Source: Limonium bicolor
Lineage: Eukaryota > Streptophyta > Magnoliopsida > Caryophyllales > Plumbaginaceae
NCBI GenBank assembly: GCA_023374045.1
Contig: CM041776.1
Location: forward strand, 145,331,296 to 145,395,295
DNA length: 64,000 nucleotides
Reading direction: 5' to 3'
How positions within the stretch are numbered: position 1 is the stretch's first letter; the number at the start of each line of letters is the position of its first letter. The notes beneath the pieces are model-generated. The model worked only from the letters and a program-made list of their open reading frames with translations. It was not told the origin of the DNA and made no database searches. Positions 24,001 through 35,681 of the stretch are shown piece after piece. Position numbers and translations under genes: made by a program.

Positions 24001-25707
24001 CACTTAGGCCCTTAAATAACATGGCTCTTAGGCCCTTAAATTGCATAAACCATAAACACTGAATTTCCCACATAAATAATGCCTTTGACCTGCAAGTACA
24101 CCCAACAATACATATGCCCTTAATAAACTCCTTGAGAGCATTTCACTAGGTCATTCACCTTTGGCTCCTTAGATCATTTTAACAAGCAATATAAGCTCAC
24201 TTCTCCTAAGGCATTATACCACATTAGGTTAGTATATTTACCTCTTTTCCACACAAACTTCTTTCTTGTTTCCTTATAAAACCGGTAAGGTATTTGATTC
24301 CTTGTCAACTACTACACAATATACAAACATTGAAATGAGTATACAAGCTTTAAGCTTCATCTCATTGTAAACCCTAGGTTTACATTGTTTCAAAAACATT
24401 AATGTAGTTGTTTTACCTTGATCTTTGAAGGGAATTGGAATATCTATCAAGAGAGGACTCCACCTAGTCCATGAAAGGTTGGAATGAAGCTAGAACAAAG
24501 TCACACAAAGAGCACCATTAATGTGCATTTTCGGTCAAGGTAAAAACATTGAAGAAACTTGATTTTTCTTTGAGATTCCTTACCTAGAAGCAAAGGAGAT
24601 CAATAATATGTAGAAACACAAGCTCAAGCTCCTTCAATGGTGGAACTCCATGGCACCGAAATGGTGGTCTTGGAATTTTGAGAAGATAGGAATGAAGAGC
24701 TTGATGAGAGGAAGAGAATGGTGGTGTTTGTTTTTGATTTGGTTAAGTGAGCTAGATTTTACAAGAGGTCAAAGCTAGAGTTTAATGGTGGTGGTGAGTA
24801 TTACCGTGAGAGAACAAGAAGAAGAGAGGTTGAAGAAGAGTGGAACCGTGTGAAATGATAAAGAAATGAGAGAATGAAGATAAACTTTGCTTTTTGAAGA
24901 TATTTGTTCTTATAAAGCAAATAGTACATTAATTAGTCATTCTTTCTTTTCTTAGTAAATTAACAAGAGAGTGGTGAGTCACACACTTAAGAAAACCGGC
25001 CCCCCTTTATTACATAAGGGTACTTTAGTCTTTATTTGTCAATTTAATTACTTATGATAACATATGTTACAAACTAGCTTATAAAAATCACTATTCACAA
25101 AAACAAGGCACATAGAAGTGAAATGTTTGATTTCCTATTGATATAGACATCCAAATGTGATACTATATAGTACACATATATATTTAAGAGTAATGATGGA
25201 CATTTAGCCACTCAAAACTCATTTACAAGACAATTTTTCAAAAATGTGCTTTAAGACTCCTTAAAGCACTTTTTGTGTCTTAACTTGTTCTCAAGCTTGG
25301 TTTTCTTTGGTAATTGATTTAATATGTTCATTAACATATTTATAAGATATAGGTATGACCATTAGGTCTTATACAAATTTATCCCAAGCTTAGAGCACTT
25401 TTTAGCCCATATTGACCTTAAGGTATTTATTTATGTTTTGTTTGGTTCCAATGTCTACCAAGGTTTCCTAAGGACTTAATTAGCCTTATAAAATCATAAT
25501 TAAATGTTATTAAGTCTTGGTAGGCTCCTTGGGTCCTAACCAAGTTCACTCCAAGCTTAGAGCATGTTTTTGCTCACACCGTGTCTTAGTGTTTTATTGT
25601 GTTTTAACTATGGTTTAAACTATACACTGTTGTTCCTAAGGCACTTTTTAGCCTTTAGATACCATATTTAAACATTTAAACAACATACCGAGGTTTGGGG
25701 TATTTCA
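21092..25707 (-). mobile_element. Element A: middle LTR
   Basis: This is 4,616 bp with intact TG...CA-type ends (TGTAACACCCC on the left, TTTGGGGTATTTCA on the right, read on the plus strand). It is near-identical to 11625-16204; most differences are single-base indels. It serves as 5' LTR of the left internal domain and, by the tandem arrangement, as 3' LTR of the truncated right one. It contains the minisatellite at 23014-23265. No genes are visible. Confidence 0.9.
23014..23265 (-). repeat. Palindrome minisatellite of A middle LTR
   Basis: Four GTCCGAAC...GTTCGGAC units with the same spacing as at 13524-13775. The two arrays differ by about one base. Confidence 0.8.
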
Positions 25708-25743
25708 ATCTACCCCCCTTAAAAGAACTTCGTCCTCGAAGTT
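25708..25743 (-). promoter_or_regulatory. Polypurine tract and hairpin of the second A unit
   Basis: Same as 16205-16240: hairpin arms AACTTCG/CGAAGTT at 25726-25743, then the purine tract abutting the LTR at 25707. Confidence 0.88.
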
Positions 25744-25828
25744 TACACTTCCCACACATCTTGGATTAGAATACGGGGATTACTTATAGAAATAAAACTT
25801 CCATAACCAAACACACTTTACATCACAA

Positions 25829-26064
25829 CCTCGGACTCAATGGTCCGGGTAACACATTCACATTCATACATAACATAACATATTCACATGATAACCTCGG
25901 ACTCACTGGTCCGGGTATCTTAACAATATTTGCACATACATAACAACCCTTAGACTCTCTGGTCTTGGGTAACATAACAACATTTAGACACATAGGTCTT
26001 GATGACATAACAGCCTTTAGACACATAGGTCTATGTAACACAACACATTTAGACTCATAGGTCT
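25829..26064 (-). repeat. RGAC-N6-GTCY stem-loop array, third copy
   Basis: This has the same six units as 16326-16561, offset by about 9,503 bp. Confidence 0.6.
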
Positions 26065-27029
26065 TAATAGCATACACTTTAGGAGATCAAAGTCAAAATA
26101 ATATTTATTACACATACCACACAACATGTCATAGCATGTATAACAATCAAAAGTATCTTTGATATACACTGTGATCCCGCAGAACCCGGTCGCGATGGAC
26201 ACCTTCCGTCCCCGTGCCTTTGGGAGATCAAAACAATCACTTAAATTTGAAATTTCCTTGTGAGGTTAAGTAAGAGAACTTTAATTATGTAAAGTATCTA
26301 TCGACGTTTTATAAATACCATTTGAAAATCCTTTTGAAAACACACACAACTCCAAGTCCAACTTAAGCTCTTCGCTTCTTTTCTTAGCGTGGTTAATTGT
26401 GACCACTTAAGGGGAGCTTCAAGAATCATTCAACCCTAATGTGATCAGCATCAGTGTCGAACTATCCTTCCACCCCAATTTGTGTTCGGCTTCCCTTGAT
26501 CGCATGCAAATCAAGTTCCACTTCCCACTTCATTTTCAAGCATCAAATAAATCACTCATTTCCAATTTTCTATCTTTTTAATCATTCTAATCATGATCAT
26601 AACATCTCCAAGGGATAGAACTCCGTCTATCAGTTACCTCCATTCACCTTAATCCTGTTGCCTAGGGAATCTTTTTCTCGCTAGGTTCTATGTCGGTTTC
26701 ATACCCTTTCGTGAATCTCTATATAGTATATATACACATATATTTTATCAAAATACAACACACCGTTTCACATTTATACATTGTGGGGGTTTGTTCCCCC
26801 GGGAGTTTCTCTACTCCCACACTTGTACTATCACACAATTGTTAATAAATCAACACACTTATCACAATGGTATTCGCATCTTCTGTGCGCAATTACCCCA
26901 ATTAAACCATGACTGAATGCGTATGTTTACATAACACACACACCAATCATCAAAACAATAACTTTGTGCTATGCACAATATAAATCACGTACACTTGTAC
27001 GGTAATACACACTAAGTGGTTTTGCGCTC

Positions 27030-27062
27030 TACCCCCTTAAAAGGGATTACGCCCACGTAATC
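27030..27062 (-). promoter_or_regulatory. Second, internal polypurine tract with hairpin (second A unit)
   Basis: The hairpin GATTACG-TGGG-CGTAATC lies at 27045-27062. The purine run is one G shorter than in the other copies. Confidence 0.6.
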
Positions 27063-27449
27063 AATCACTAAACATTGGCTTAAATGTTCTACCGTCGTGA
27101 AGTGTTTTAGCTTCCACGCGGTCTATTACACAATGGATTCTGATTAGAGGATCTTAACCATATTGGCGGTTTAGTTCCTAAACCAAGAATTCTCATTGGA
27201 GTTTGTTTAAACTCTTAGTTGGTTTCGATTCTGGCCTGTTAGGCTTCTAGGCGTTAATAATTAGCCATTCACTCATGCTCACCATGTACATTCAACACTT
27301 GAATCACTGGCTCACTAGTTTCTGCTGCGAAACTCTAACTATAGAGCTTAATTGCCCCATTTGTTATTCTTACTGTATTGTACATTCCCAATTGTCACCT
27401 TCATTTTGGTAACAATGGTTTCTCAACCGACGCGTGGTATCTCTTACCG

Positions 27450-27681
27450 TTAATTAGCCTTATAAAATCATAATTAAATGTTATTAAGTCTTGGTAGGCT
27501 CCTTGGGTCCTAACCAAGTTCACTCCAAGCTTAGAGCATGTTTTTGCTCACACCGTGTCTTAGTGTTTTATTGTGTTTTAACTATGGTTTAAACTATACA
27601 CTGTTGTTCCTAAGGCACTTTTTAGCCTTTAGATACCATATTTAAACATTTAAACAACATACCGAGGTTTGGGGTATTTCA
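27450..27681 (-). mobile_element. Element A: 5' LTR stub
   Basis: These 232 bp repeat 25478-25707, the last part of an A LTR (start of U3 in sense), ending TTTGGGGTATTTCA. The junction with the internal domain shares TTA with both parents, so a deletion of roughly 7.5 kb at a three-base microhomology removed most of the 5' LTR, the PBS and the first half of the internal domain. Confidence 0.85.
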
Positions 27682-27686
27682 AAACT
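27682..27686. repeat. Target-site duplication of the A complex, right copy (AAACT)
   Basis: This pairs with 11620-11624. Confidence 0.8.
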
Positions 27687-29655
27687 GCAGTGGAAAAACA
27701 ACTTCATCACATCACTTAACTCGTTGGTGTTACACGCCGTTAACCACCCACGTGGCTAACAAGGCTATTACATATACACTGTACCGGTCTGATGGACTAG
27801 ATTCCCGAGCGACTACACATTACTGACCCTTTCCATTAACAACAACAACAACATACACATACCTTCCAACTGTACCGAGTATTTACAAACTGATGCCGAT
27901 AACAACTTCGGTCTTACTACACCTACTGTATATATACAACTTACATGATTACCCATGTACAATGACTACCCCATCCTACTCTCGAACGGCTTCCAGCTCC
28001 TTGAATCTGAAATAGGAAAAGAAGAGAAAGGGTGGCCCCCAAGGGGCTCAGCACCTTTGCTGGTATGGTAATCCCACAGCCCACATGCTACCGGGCCACG
28101 CACAACTAATTGTCGTCTTAGCATGCGATTGATTTTATTTGAATCATGCATGTAACTTAAAACACACAACACGAATCATTCCGCCTCAATGGGCTCAACA
28201 ACAGATAACATATCCATACTTGATAGGTCACTCATGGTATTCTTTACCCCTAGAGTGTTTCTCCTCTAATGGAGCTACTTCCTTAATAGACGATACTTAC
28301 CCGTTATTCGGGTTACCCTTAAACGCCTCTTATCACAAACTGAGATTCATTTCCATGATCCACAAACTCCACATTTTACAACATATAACATTCATCACAT
28401 GACAACACATAACAACACTTTTCACGTTACAACGTGCACATAATAACATCGCAACAGATATTGCAATATCAACAACAAACAACGGGTGCGGTTCTCTTAG
28501 GAGCCGACCCAAACATAGTTAATTCACTGGTGAGCCTAGAGAATGATGTCATCCCCATGGTAAGCTCGTTATACAACACTCATTACCGTCTTAATATTCG
28601 GACGAGTAACTTAAGTTAAGATGGTTCGGGTTTTGTGGCCGAACACACCACACAAACACATGTTCCCCCTAAACCGATCATAAGTCAGAATAGCTAAGCT
28701 TTGGAATAAGCTAATGGGAGATCATAACCCGTGAGGGAAACAACCATAACAGAGAGAAAGGTAAGGCTAAGAAGGATACCCACTCCCAAACAACGCGCGA
28801 CCGGCCAAACCGGATTCCTCACCACTGTTAGTACATACTTACTTTAGATATTAGTTAGAACCCCACTATGGAGTCTATCACATCTACACACCATACAGTA
28901 TTACAACTGGGTTAAACACACAAGGGAGATCCCTACATTCACATACACATATCACACAATTAACACATGCATAGCCGTGGTTAGAACGTCCCGTGGTTCG
29001 GGTCGTTTCATCCGAATACCGAACTCTCATGTGATCCTAGACTCAGTTAACTAAGGTTAACACTTCCGAGGTTAAATGGTATCGGATTTGAACACGCCAC
29101 ATAAATGAATTACTGTAAATCATTACATGTTTTTATCTTACAACGTGGCAAACATACAGATAAAAACACATTGGCATACAAGCCGGTGTAATCCGGTAGG
29201 ACAAGGTTGCAAGAAAACCATACCTGTCACGGGAGTCCACTTTATCATGTCCACTTATGTTCCTCGAGCAATTCTCAAACAACTGGTAATATTACAATTA
29301 CTTTCATTAACATCGGGTAACATGATTGTTTAAAGTCTAAAGCTCATAGTTAACCCTGTTAACTAGTTAAATAACTTCACATTTTTAACTTGTTTTACTT
29401 TCACATTTTTCTCCAACTTTCCACCTACTTAATTGTCCTTATAGCTTACCTAACATGTCTTAAACAACCTTATAAACATCATACTATCAATCCCCATCAT
29501 TACATATCATTTTATAACCTTAACATTTAAATCATCTTACTTAACTTAATCTCTCAAGTCCATATATATTATCTTTCTAACCATCAATACTCTCTTAATG
29601 GCATACCACTAATACCACTTAACATTCTTAAAATTATTTTTTTTAAGGTCCGACC

Positions 29656-29765
29656 GACCCACCGACCGACCCACCCCCTGGGCAGGTCGGCTGCAGAGAG
29701 CATCCAAGTTCACAGTTTCAGCCCGACCGACCCAGACTGGGGTCGGTCCCCTGGGTAGGTCGGCT
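29656..29765 (-). repeat. Palindrome minisatellite of E 5' LTR (CCGACC / GGTCGG type)
   Basis: Two units with CCGACCGACCCA left arms and AGGTCGGCTGCA right arms. The right arms begin at 29684 and 29757, a 73-bp period. The second unit has an inner GGGGTCGGTCCC. Confidence 0.75.
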
Positions 29766-30816
29766 GCAAAAACTTCCCATACATTGTCAAACATTCTCCA
29801 AATTTTTCCTCAAGCCTCCTAATGTGTTCTAACATCATTTGGCACATCAAACACACCTTTAGCCATGTACTAAACTCTTTAAATCACACACCAAAACCAT
29901 CTTATCATTCACAAATTCCTTACAAAATTCCTAGCACTTGGAATGTTTTCTCCTTAAGATTTCTAGGTGGTATTTCACCTATATACCAAGGTGTTTCCTC
30001 TACACCTTAACATCATCTCTCAAACTTCTTTTCTTACTAACTAAATCTCCTTTTCACATCTTACCTAAACATCATTTTCCTTGTACATCAACATTCTCAA
30101 AAACACACATTGAATTCCTAGAACTTCCAAGATAATACCTAAATCCTTGTATCACTATAAATCGCCTATAGTACATGTTTTCTTCCGTAGTAAAACATTT
30201 GTTCACCTTTAACACTTCCTAGTTCACCAAACTTATTTAAAACACTTAGAACTTCTTACACATTTTCTAAATTTTGCCATAGCTTCTCTTGTATATTCTC
30301 ACATCCAAACACTTAGGTTTTACCTTATCATTCAAGAACACCTAAAATCCATCAAGAGTATTCTCACACACAACATACACCAAATTTTACACTACATCAC
30401 ATACAGTGCATAAACTTAAATTGCTTGGCACTTAGGCCCTTAAATAACATGGCTCTTAGGCCCTTAAATAACAAAACCTTAAACACTGAATTTCCACATG
30501 ATATATTGCCTTTGTCCTGCAATACACCCACAATACATATGCCCTTTAATAATCTTCTTAAGAACATTTTACTAGGTCATTCACCTTTGGCTCCTTAGGT
30601 ATTTTATTAAGCAAATCAAGCTCATTTTCCTAAGGCATTTAAACTACATTGAGATAGTTTGTTTACCTCTTTTTCCTCACAAACTTCTTTCTTGTTTCCT
30701 TGTAAAACCGGTAAGGATGTTTGGCTGTTTGTCAACTTCTAAACAATGTACAAATAATAGAATGAGTATTCAAGCATTATGCTTCGTCTCATTGTAAACC
30801 CTAGGCACATATATGC

Positions 30817-31301
30817 TCCATCTTTGATCTCATGAAATTCCTAGCTCACTTAACCAAATCAAAAACAAACACCACCATTCTCTTCCTCTCATCAAGCTCT
30901 TCATTCCTATCTTCTCAAAACTTCAAGACCACCATTTCAGTGCCATGGAGTTCCACCATTGAAGGATCTTGAGCTTATATTTCTACATATTATTGATCTC
31001 ATTTGCTTCTAGGTAAGGAATCTCAAAGCAATATAATGAGCACCATCAATGGTGATTTTCGGTCATGATAAAAACATGGAGGAAACATTATTTTCTTGAC
31101 ATTCCTTACTAGAAGCAAAGGAGATCAATAATATGTAGAAATATAAGCTCAAGCTCCTTCATGGTGGAACTCCATGGCACCGAATGGTGGTCTTGAAGTT
31201 TTGAGAAGATAGGAATGAAGAGCTTGATGAGAGGAAGAGATGGTGGTGTTTGTTTTTGATTTGGTTAAGTGAGCTAGGAATTACATGAGATCAAAGATGG
31301 A
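30817..31301. repeat. Large inverted repeat (about 205-bp arms) in E 5' LTR
   Basis: The left arm (30817-31024) is the reverse complement of 31098-31301, at roughly 93-95 percent by eye, with a spacer of about 75 bases. The right arm is normal LTR text, present in S0 (5700-5910) and the A LTRs (about 15070-15290). The left arm replaces about 115 bp found in the other copies between CCTAGGCACATAT and AAAGCAATATAATGAG. It would fold into a long hairpin RNA if transcribed. Confidence 0.85.
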
Positions 31302-32393
31302 TTTTGATGGTGGTTGGTGTATTACCGTGAGAGAGAGCAAGAATGGAGAAGGTGAAGTGTTGGAGCGGTGGGAAATGAAAGAAGGAAAGAGAGAATGAGA
31401 TAAGTCTAGCTTTGAGATATTTGTACTTAATAAAGTAAATAGTAACTAAGTAGTCATCTTTTATTTACTTAACATTTAACAAGGGTGGTGAGTCACCACA
31501 CCTTAAAACCGGCCCCCATAGTACTTAGGGGTATTTTAGTCTTTATTAATCAATTGTCCCTTATAATAACATATGTTCAAACTAGCTTATTAAAGTCACT
31601 ATTCATAAAAACAAGGCACATAGAAGTGAAATTTTTGATTTCCCATTGATATAGACTTCCAAATGTGATACTATATAGTAACATTTTAATTAAAGAGTAA
31701 TGATGGACATTTAGCCATTTAAAACTCATTTACAAGACAATTTTTTCAAAAACGTGCTTTAAGACTCCTTAAAGCACTTTTTGTGTTTTAACTTGTTTTC
31801 AAGCTTGGTTTCTTTGGTAATTGATTTAATATGTTCATTAACACATAAATAAGGTCTTGGTAAGCTTATTAGGAGTTAACCAAACTTATCCCAAGCTTAG
31901 AGCACATTTTCGCCCATTTTGGCTTTAAGGTATTTATTTGTGTTTGTTTGGTTTCATTGTCTACCAAGTTTCCTAAGACTTAATTTGCCTTGTTAAATCA
32001 TAATTAACTATTATTTTCTTGGTAGGTTCTTTGGGTCCTAACCAAGTTCACTCCAAGCTTAAAGCATGTTTTTGCTCAAACTGTATCTTAGGCTTTATTG
32101 CATTTTACTATGGTTTAAATTGTTCACTGATGTTTCTAAGGCACTTTTACCTTTACATACCATAGTTTAATATTTAAGCCACATATCAAGGTTTGGGGTA
32201 TTTCAATAAGTGCTGAAATGTGGTGAAGGAAAAATTATGTAAGTGGATTTAGAAATGAATAAGGAATTTGGTTGATGAACTAAGGCAATTATTGGGCCTA
32301 AGTAGTGTTAAAACATGTGGGATTACATGTAGGAAGATTGGGGAAGCAATGGGTACAGGAAGAACTGAAAACAGGATTTTAAAACAAAAGTAC

Positions 32394-32698
32394 TCGGCCG
32401 GACCGACCTTGGGACCGGACTTGCAAGGTCGGTCGAGCCCAGATTTGCAAAGGCGGAAGTCAACTGGAATGAACCGACTTTGGGACCGGACTTGCAAGGT
32501 CGGTCGGCCTGAAATTTTCCCGTAATGTAACCCACTGGAATGGACCGACCTTGTCCAGGGTCGGTCGAGTTCAGAATCTCGAACCCAGAACACACTAGAA
32601 TGGACAGACCTTGGGACCGGACTTGCAAGGTCGGTCGGGCCTGAATTTTTCCAACGTACTAACTTACTGACTTCGACCAACCTTGGGTCCGACCCTGG
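32394..32698 (+). repeat. Palindrome minisatellite of B 5' LTR (left of the CACTA insertion)
   Basis: GGACCGACCTTGGG / CAAGGTCGG units with a period of about 71 bp, five in total including one split by the CACTA insertion at 32699. One unit is shortened relative to the 3' LTR array at 43564-43888. Confidence 0.75.
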
Positions 32699-33893
32699 CA
32701 CTAGTAGAAAAAAGATTTTTAATGATGGCGTTTAAACCACGGTTAAATGGAAAACCGTGGTTTAAAGTTTATAAACCATGGTTTTCATAGCAACTGTCAT
32801 TTAAGGTGCATACCAGAGTGCATATACCACGGTTTTTGGGGAACCGTCGTATATAGGTTACTTATATACCACAGTTTTCAGGGCAACCGTGGTATATAGT
32901 CACGCCAGAGTGAATATACCACGGTTCTTGGAGAAATTTAACGCGGCGCTTTCTCTCTATTCTCTTATATATCTCACGGTAATTTTGGAACCCAAACCGA
33001 CGAAGCACTCTTCTTCTTCATTCTCTTCAATCTCATGGTAATTTTGGAACCCAAACTGACGAACATGCTCTACAACTCTTCTTTATTCTCTTCAACCTCA
33101 CGGTAATTGTGGAACCCAAACCGACAAACATGCTCTGCAACTCTTCTTCATTCTCTTCAACCGAGCTCACGGTAATTTTTGCAACCCTAAATCGCGAACA
33201 AGGAACATGCTCCATCCTCACTCATTCTCTTGTTTTTCGGTAATTTTTGCAGCTTACACTTGCGAACAAGGAACACATGCTCTGCCTCATCTACACTCAC
33301 TGTAATTTTCGCAACCATAACCGGCGAACAAGGAACATGGCCTACGCCTCCATTCTTCATTCTCTTCAACTTCATGGTAATTTTCGCAACCATAACCGCG
33401 AACAAGGAACATACTACGCCTCCATTCTTCACTCATTATTTTGCAACCCTAAATCACAAACAATGAACATACATGTTCTAGCCTCTTCATTCTCTTCTGT
33501 GCTCTGTTTGAGATCTGCGAAGCGGCGCTTCTAAATCGCCGACAATTTTGAAAAAAAGTTCATAGACTATAAACCATGGGTATATGTATAACCGTGGTTT
33601 ATTCATTGATTTTATACATTATATACCATAGTTTTGAGACTAATCGTCGTATAAAAGGAACTTTATACCACGGTTCTCACCTTAACCGTCGTTTAAAATC
33701 GGTGAGGACCGCGTCCAAAAACGGTCTTAAACGACGGTCATAGCAAACCGTGGTATATAATCTACTTTTAAACGATGGTTATCAACCGTGGTATATAGGT
33801 AATTTTCTATATGCGACGTGAGCATAAACCACGGTTCCTAACCGTGGTATATAGGCAAAATAACCGTGGTTAAAAACATTTTTTCTACTAGTG
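32699..33893. mobile_element. Non-autonomous CACTA (En/Spm-type) transposon
   Basis: The termini are CACTAGTAGAAAAAA and TTTTTTCTACTAGTG, perfect inverted repeats for 15 bases. TGG flanks both sides (32696-32698, 33894-33896), and the empty site survives in B's 3' LTR near 43870 as GACCCTGGGTAAGG, proving a 3-bp duplication. It is 1,195 bp with no transposase. Subterminal regions hold about 20 direct and inverted copies of CCACGGTT / AACCGTGG with variants, the usual binding sites for CACTA transposase. An autonomous relative elsewhere must supply the enzyme. Confidence 0.93.
32978..33440. repeat. Tandem repeat core of the CACTA element
   Basis: Seven degenerate units, marked by GGTAATTTT-type text, begin at 32978, 33037, 33102, 33171, 33239, about 33301 and 33376 (spacing 59-75). 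Units share GAACAAGGAACATG and CTTCATTCTCTTCAAC. The repeated text could be amplified captured host sequence, but I cannot identify a source. Confidence 0.65.
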
Positions 33894-34297
33894 TGGGTAA
33901 GGTCGGTCGAGTCAAAAAAATAAAAAAATAATATGATTATAGTAATCATAGGTATATATATATATGCCTATACACATATTATATGTAGTAGTAGATCACT
34001 AATAGGATGGAAATGGTAAGAAAGAATGCACATGAGTAAGAAAACAAGTTTGAGAAAGCTGTGAATTTAAGAACATTAAGTTAAACCAAAATAACGGGAT
34101 AACGGGGTAAGTACGGGAGTAGTAATTATGTATGTACTGTAGTGCTTAGTACTAATAGAATCATTTGGCATGTAGTCATTGGTTCGAGAATAAGATTCGA
34201 GGAACAAGTGAGAACCAAGGAACAAGGGAACACCCGGAAAAGTAAATCCCGGTGAAAGGTATGATTCCTTCATGCCCTGTATCCTAACTTGGTTACC

Positions 34298-34348
34298 CCG
34301 ATTTGTGTGCTTATGTGATCTCTCAAATAAGGTAAATGCACAAATCGG
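34298..34348 (+). repeat. Perfect 10-bp inverted repeat in B 5' LTR
   Basis: CCGATTTGTG (34298-34307) pairs with CACAAATCGG (34339-34348). The 3' LTR lost the left arm in a 64-bp deletion. Confidence 0.6.
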
Positions 34349-35669
34349 ACTTTTATTGCACTTAATTGTGTTTGAACTATATTGTTCATGTTGTATTCTC
34401 TTGAACATTTAGTTTCTATAATTCATGAAACGTATGGATGAGAATAAAGTGTATGTGTATATGGATGTGTACATGTGTAGTGTATTAACCCTTTGTATGG
34501 GTGCAATGACTTCTGCTAATTCCTAACCACCTAACTCCTAACATGAGTATTGAGTAAAATGGAATGAGTAGAAGTCCGATATAGTTTCGGCCACGCGTGA
34601 GGATAAGGAAACACAAGAGGTTGGATCCGAATCTTGGTTGTAATCTTTTCCATGGACCAAACCCCTTTAATGGGTAGCATCCTGGATTAGTGGGCCACCC
34701 TAAAGCCCGGTGGTGGGATGTAGTAGTCCCTGCCCGGAGGTCACTACGACTTGACTTGCGTAAGTAAGTAAGTAAAGTATTGTATGAGTAACGTTCTTGG
34801 CTGGTGTAAGTTATTGACCCTGAGTAAAAGAGTAATGATCACCCGATTAACCCGGGTGGGTAAATGAAGCTAACGAGCATTGTGTAAGTATTGTATAAGC
34901 GTATTCCATGAAGGTAAGTATGATTGGTTGTCTTGTATTGTCTTCCTTGTATGTATTGGAATGAATGTATGTATACTTGTGAAGTAATGTAATATTATGA
35001 ATGGAGCATGTATGTATGTATGAGTAAAACGAATTGCATGTATTCGACCAAGTGGTCGGCGTACCCTCGCTAGTACGCGGGGTATGCGGTTATCATATGC
35101 AGCGTAAGCTGAGCCCCTTGGAGCACCATTTTTAGTGTGCAGGTACCCGAAGCGGTTATGGTCACAGTAAGAGACCGGCAGCTATGCTTAGATGGCTAGG
35201 AATGGATTGCAGATAGTAGAGAACTGTATAAGGCTTGTAGCCTTTGATGTAGAAGTGTACCAAACGGTACACCATTTTTACGTTTTGGAAAGTATGTAGT
35301 TTGTGAGGAATGGGTAGATGATAGACTCTTAATGAGTATATATAAACTTGAAGGAATTGTTGTATTGGTATTTGCATTTGGATCTTAGTAAACTCGGTAT
35401 GTTGTGTTGTAATTATGGAGTATCGTATTGAATGGAGAATTGTAGTACTTTGTTGGTATCGGGAGTTATGGATTGTAACTGTGTAGTACTCGGATATTCC
35501 GGTCCATCAGACCGATGCTGTAAGTTGTAGTAAACCTTGTTAGTCACGTGGGTGGCTAACGGCGTTGTATCACCCACCGTTGGGTAGGTAAGTATCCGCT
35601 GCGAAGGTAAGTAAGTACGAGGTGATTGGATGGTAATGCCGGTATTAGCGGTAGGGGTGTTACAAAAAG

Positions 35670-35681
35670 TGGTATCAGAGC
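35670..35681 (+). other. Primer-binding site of B (initiator tRNA-Met)
   Basis: TGGTATCAGAGC lies five bases after the LTR end GGTGTTACA. Confidence 0.93.

Larger units (their letters stand above)
25708..27449 (-). mobile_element. Element A: truncated second internal domain
   Basis: It matches 16205 to about 17940 of the left unit almost base for base. It breaks off after CTCTTACCGTTA, where the left unit continues GCGAATTCGG but this one passes into LTR text. It retains the stem-loop array (about 25829-26064), the short stem-loop (26801-26818) and the second PPT (27030-27062). The primer-site half, about 3.1 kb, is missing. Confidence 0.85.
11625..27681 (-). mobile_element. A complex: three-LTR tandem retrotransposon array inserted in E
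   Basis: The order is LTR (11625-16204), internal (16205-21091), LTR (21092-25707), truncated internal (25708-27449), LTR stub (27450-27681). The two full LTRs and the overlapping parts of the two internals are almost identical apart from single-base indels. One AAACT duplication encloses the whole 16,057 bp, so it is one insertion that later expanded, most simply by unequal recombination between LTRs of one element, and then lost most of the right unit. No open reading frame of retroviral type is present. Confidence 0.8.
27682..32205 (-). mobile_element. Element E: main part of the 5' LTR, right of the A insertion
   Basis: It continues E's LTR after the A insertion (CTGCAGTGGAAAAAC onward) and ends GGTTTGGGGTATTTCA at 32205. 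Together with 11584-11624 it gives an LTR of about 4,560 bp. It aligns with the A LTRs along most of its length but has the CCGACC-type minisatellite (29656-29765) rather than A's. The next bases, ATAAG (32206-32210), would be E's target duplication; the left copy is outside the window. An inverted duplication found in no other copy lies at 30817-31301. Confidence 0.87.
32206..35664 (+). mobile_element. Element B: right part of the 5' LTR
   Basis: It matches 43369-45579 of B's 3' LTR at about 98 percent by eye, once the CACTA element at 32699-33893 is removed. It starts in mid-LTR because E inserted here. It ends GGTGTTACA at 35664, followed by the PBS. Compared with the 3' LTR it keeps 64 bp (34272-34335) that the other has lost between ATGC repeats. 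It contains GTAA and GTAT simple repeats (about 34760-35020) and several hairpins such as CGACC-AAGT-GGTCG near 35045. No gene is visible; the 150-codon minus frame at 32249-32701 covers the minisatellite. Confidence 0.9.

Noticed and set aside
29646..29680. Satellite DNA based on the CCGACC repeats
   Set aside because: Each array has only two to five units and always sits at the same LTR position, so it is an LTR component rather than a satellite.
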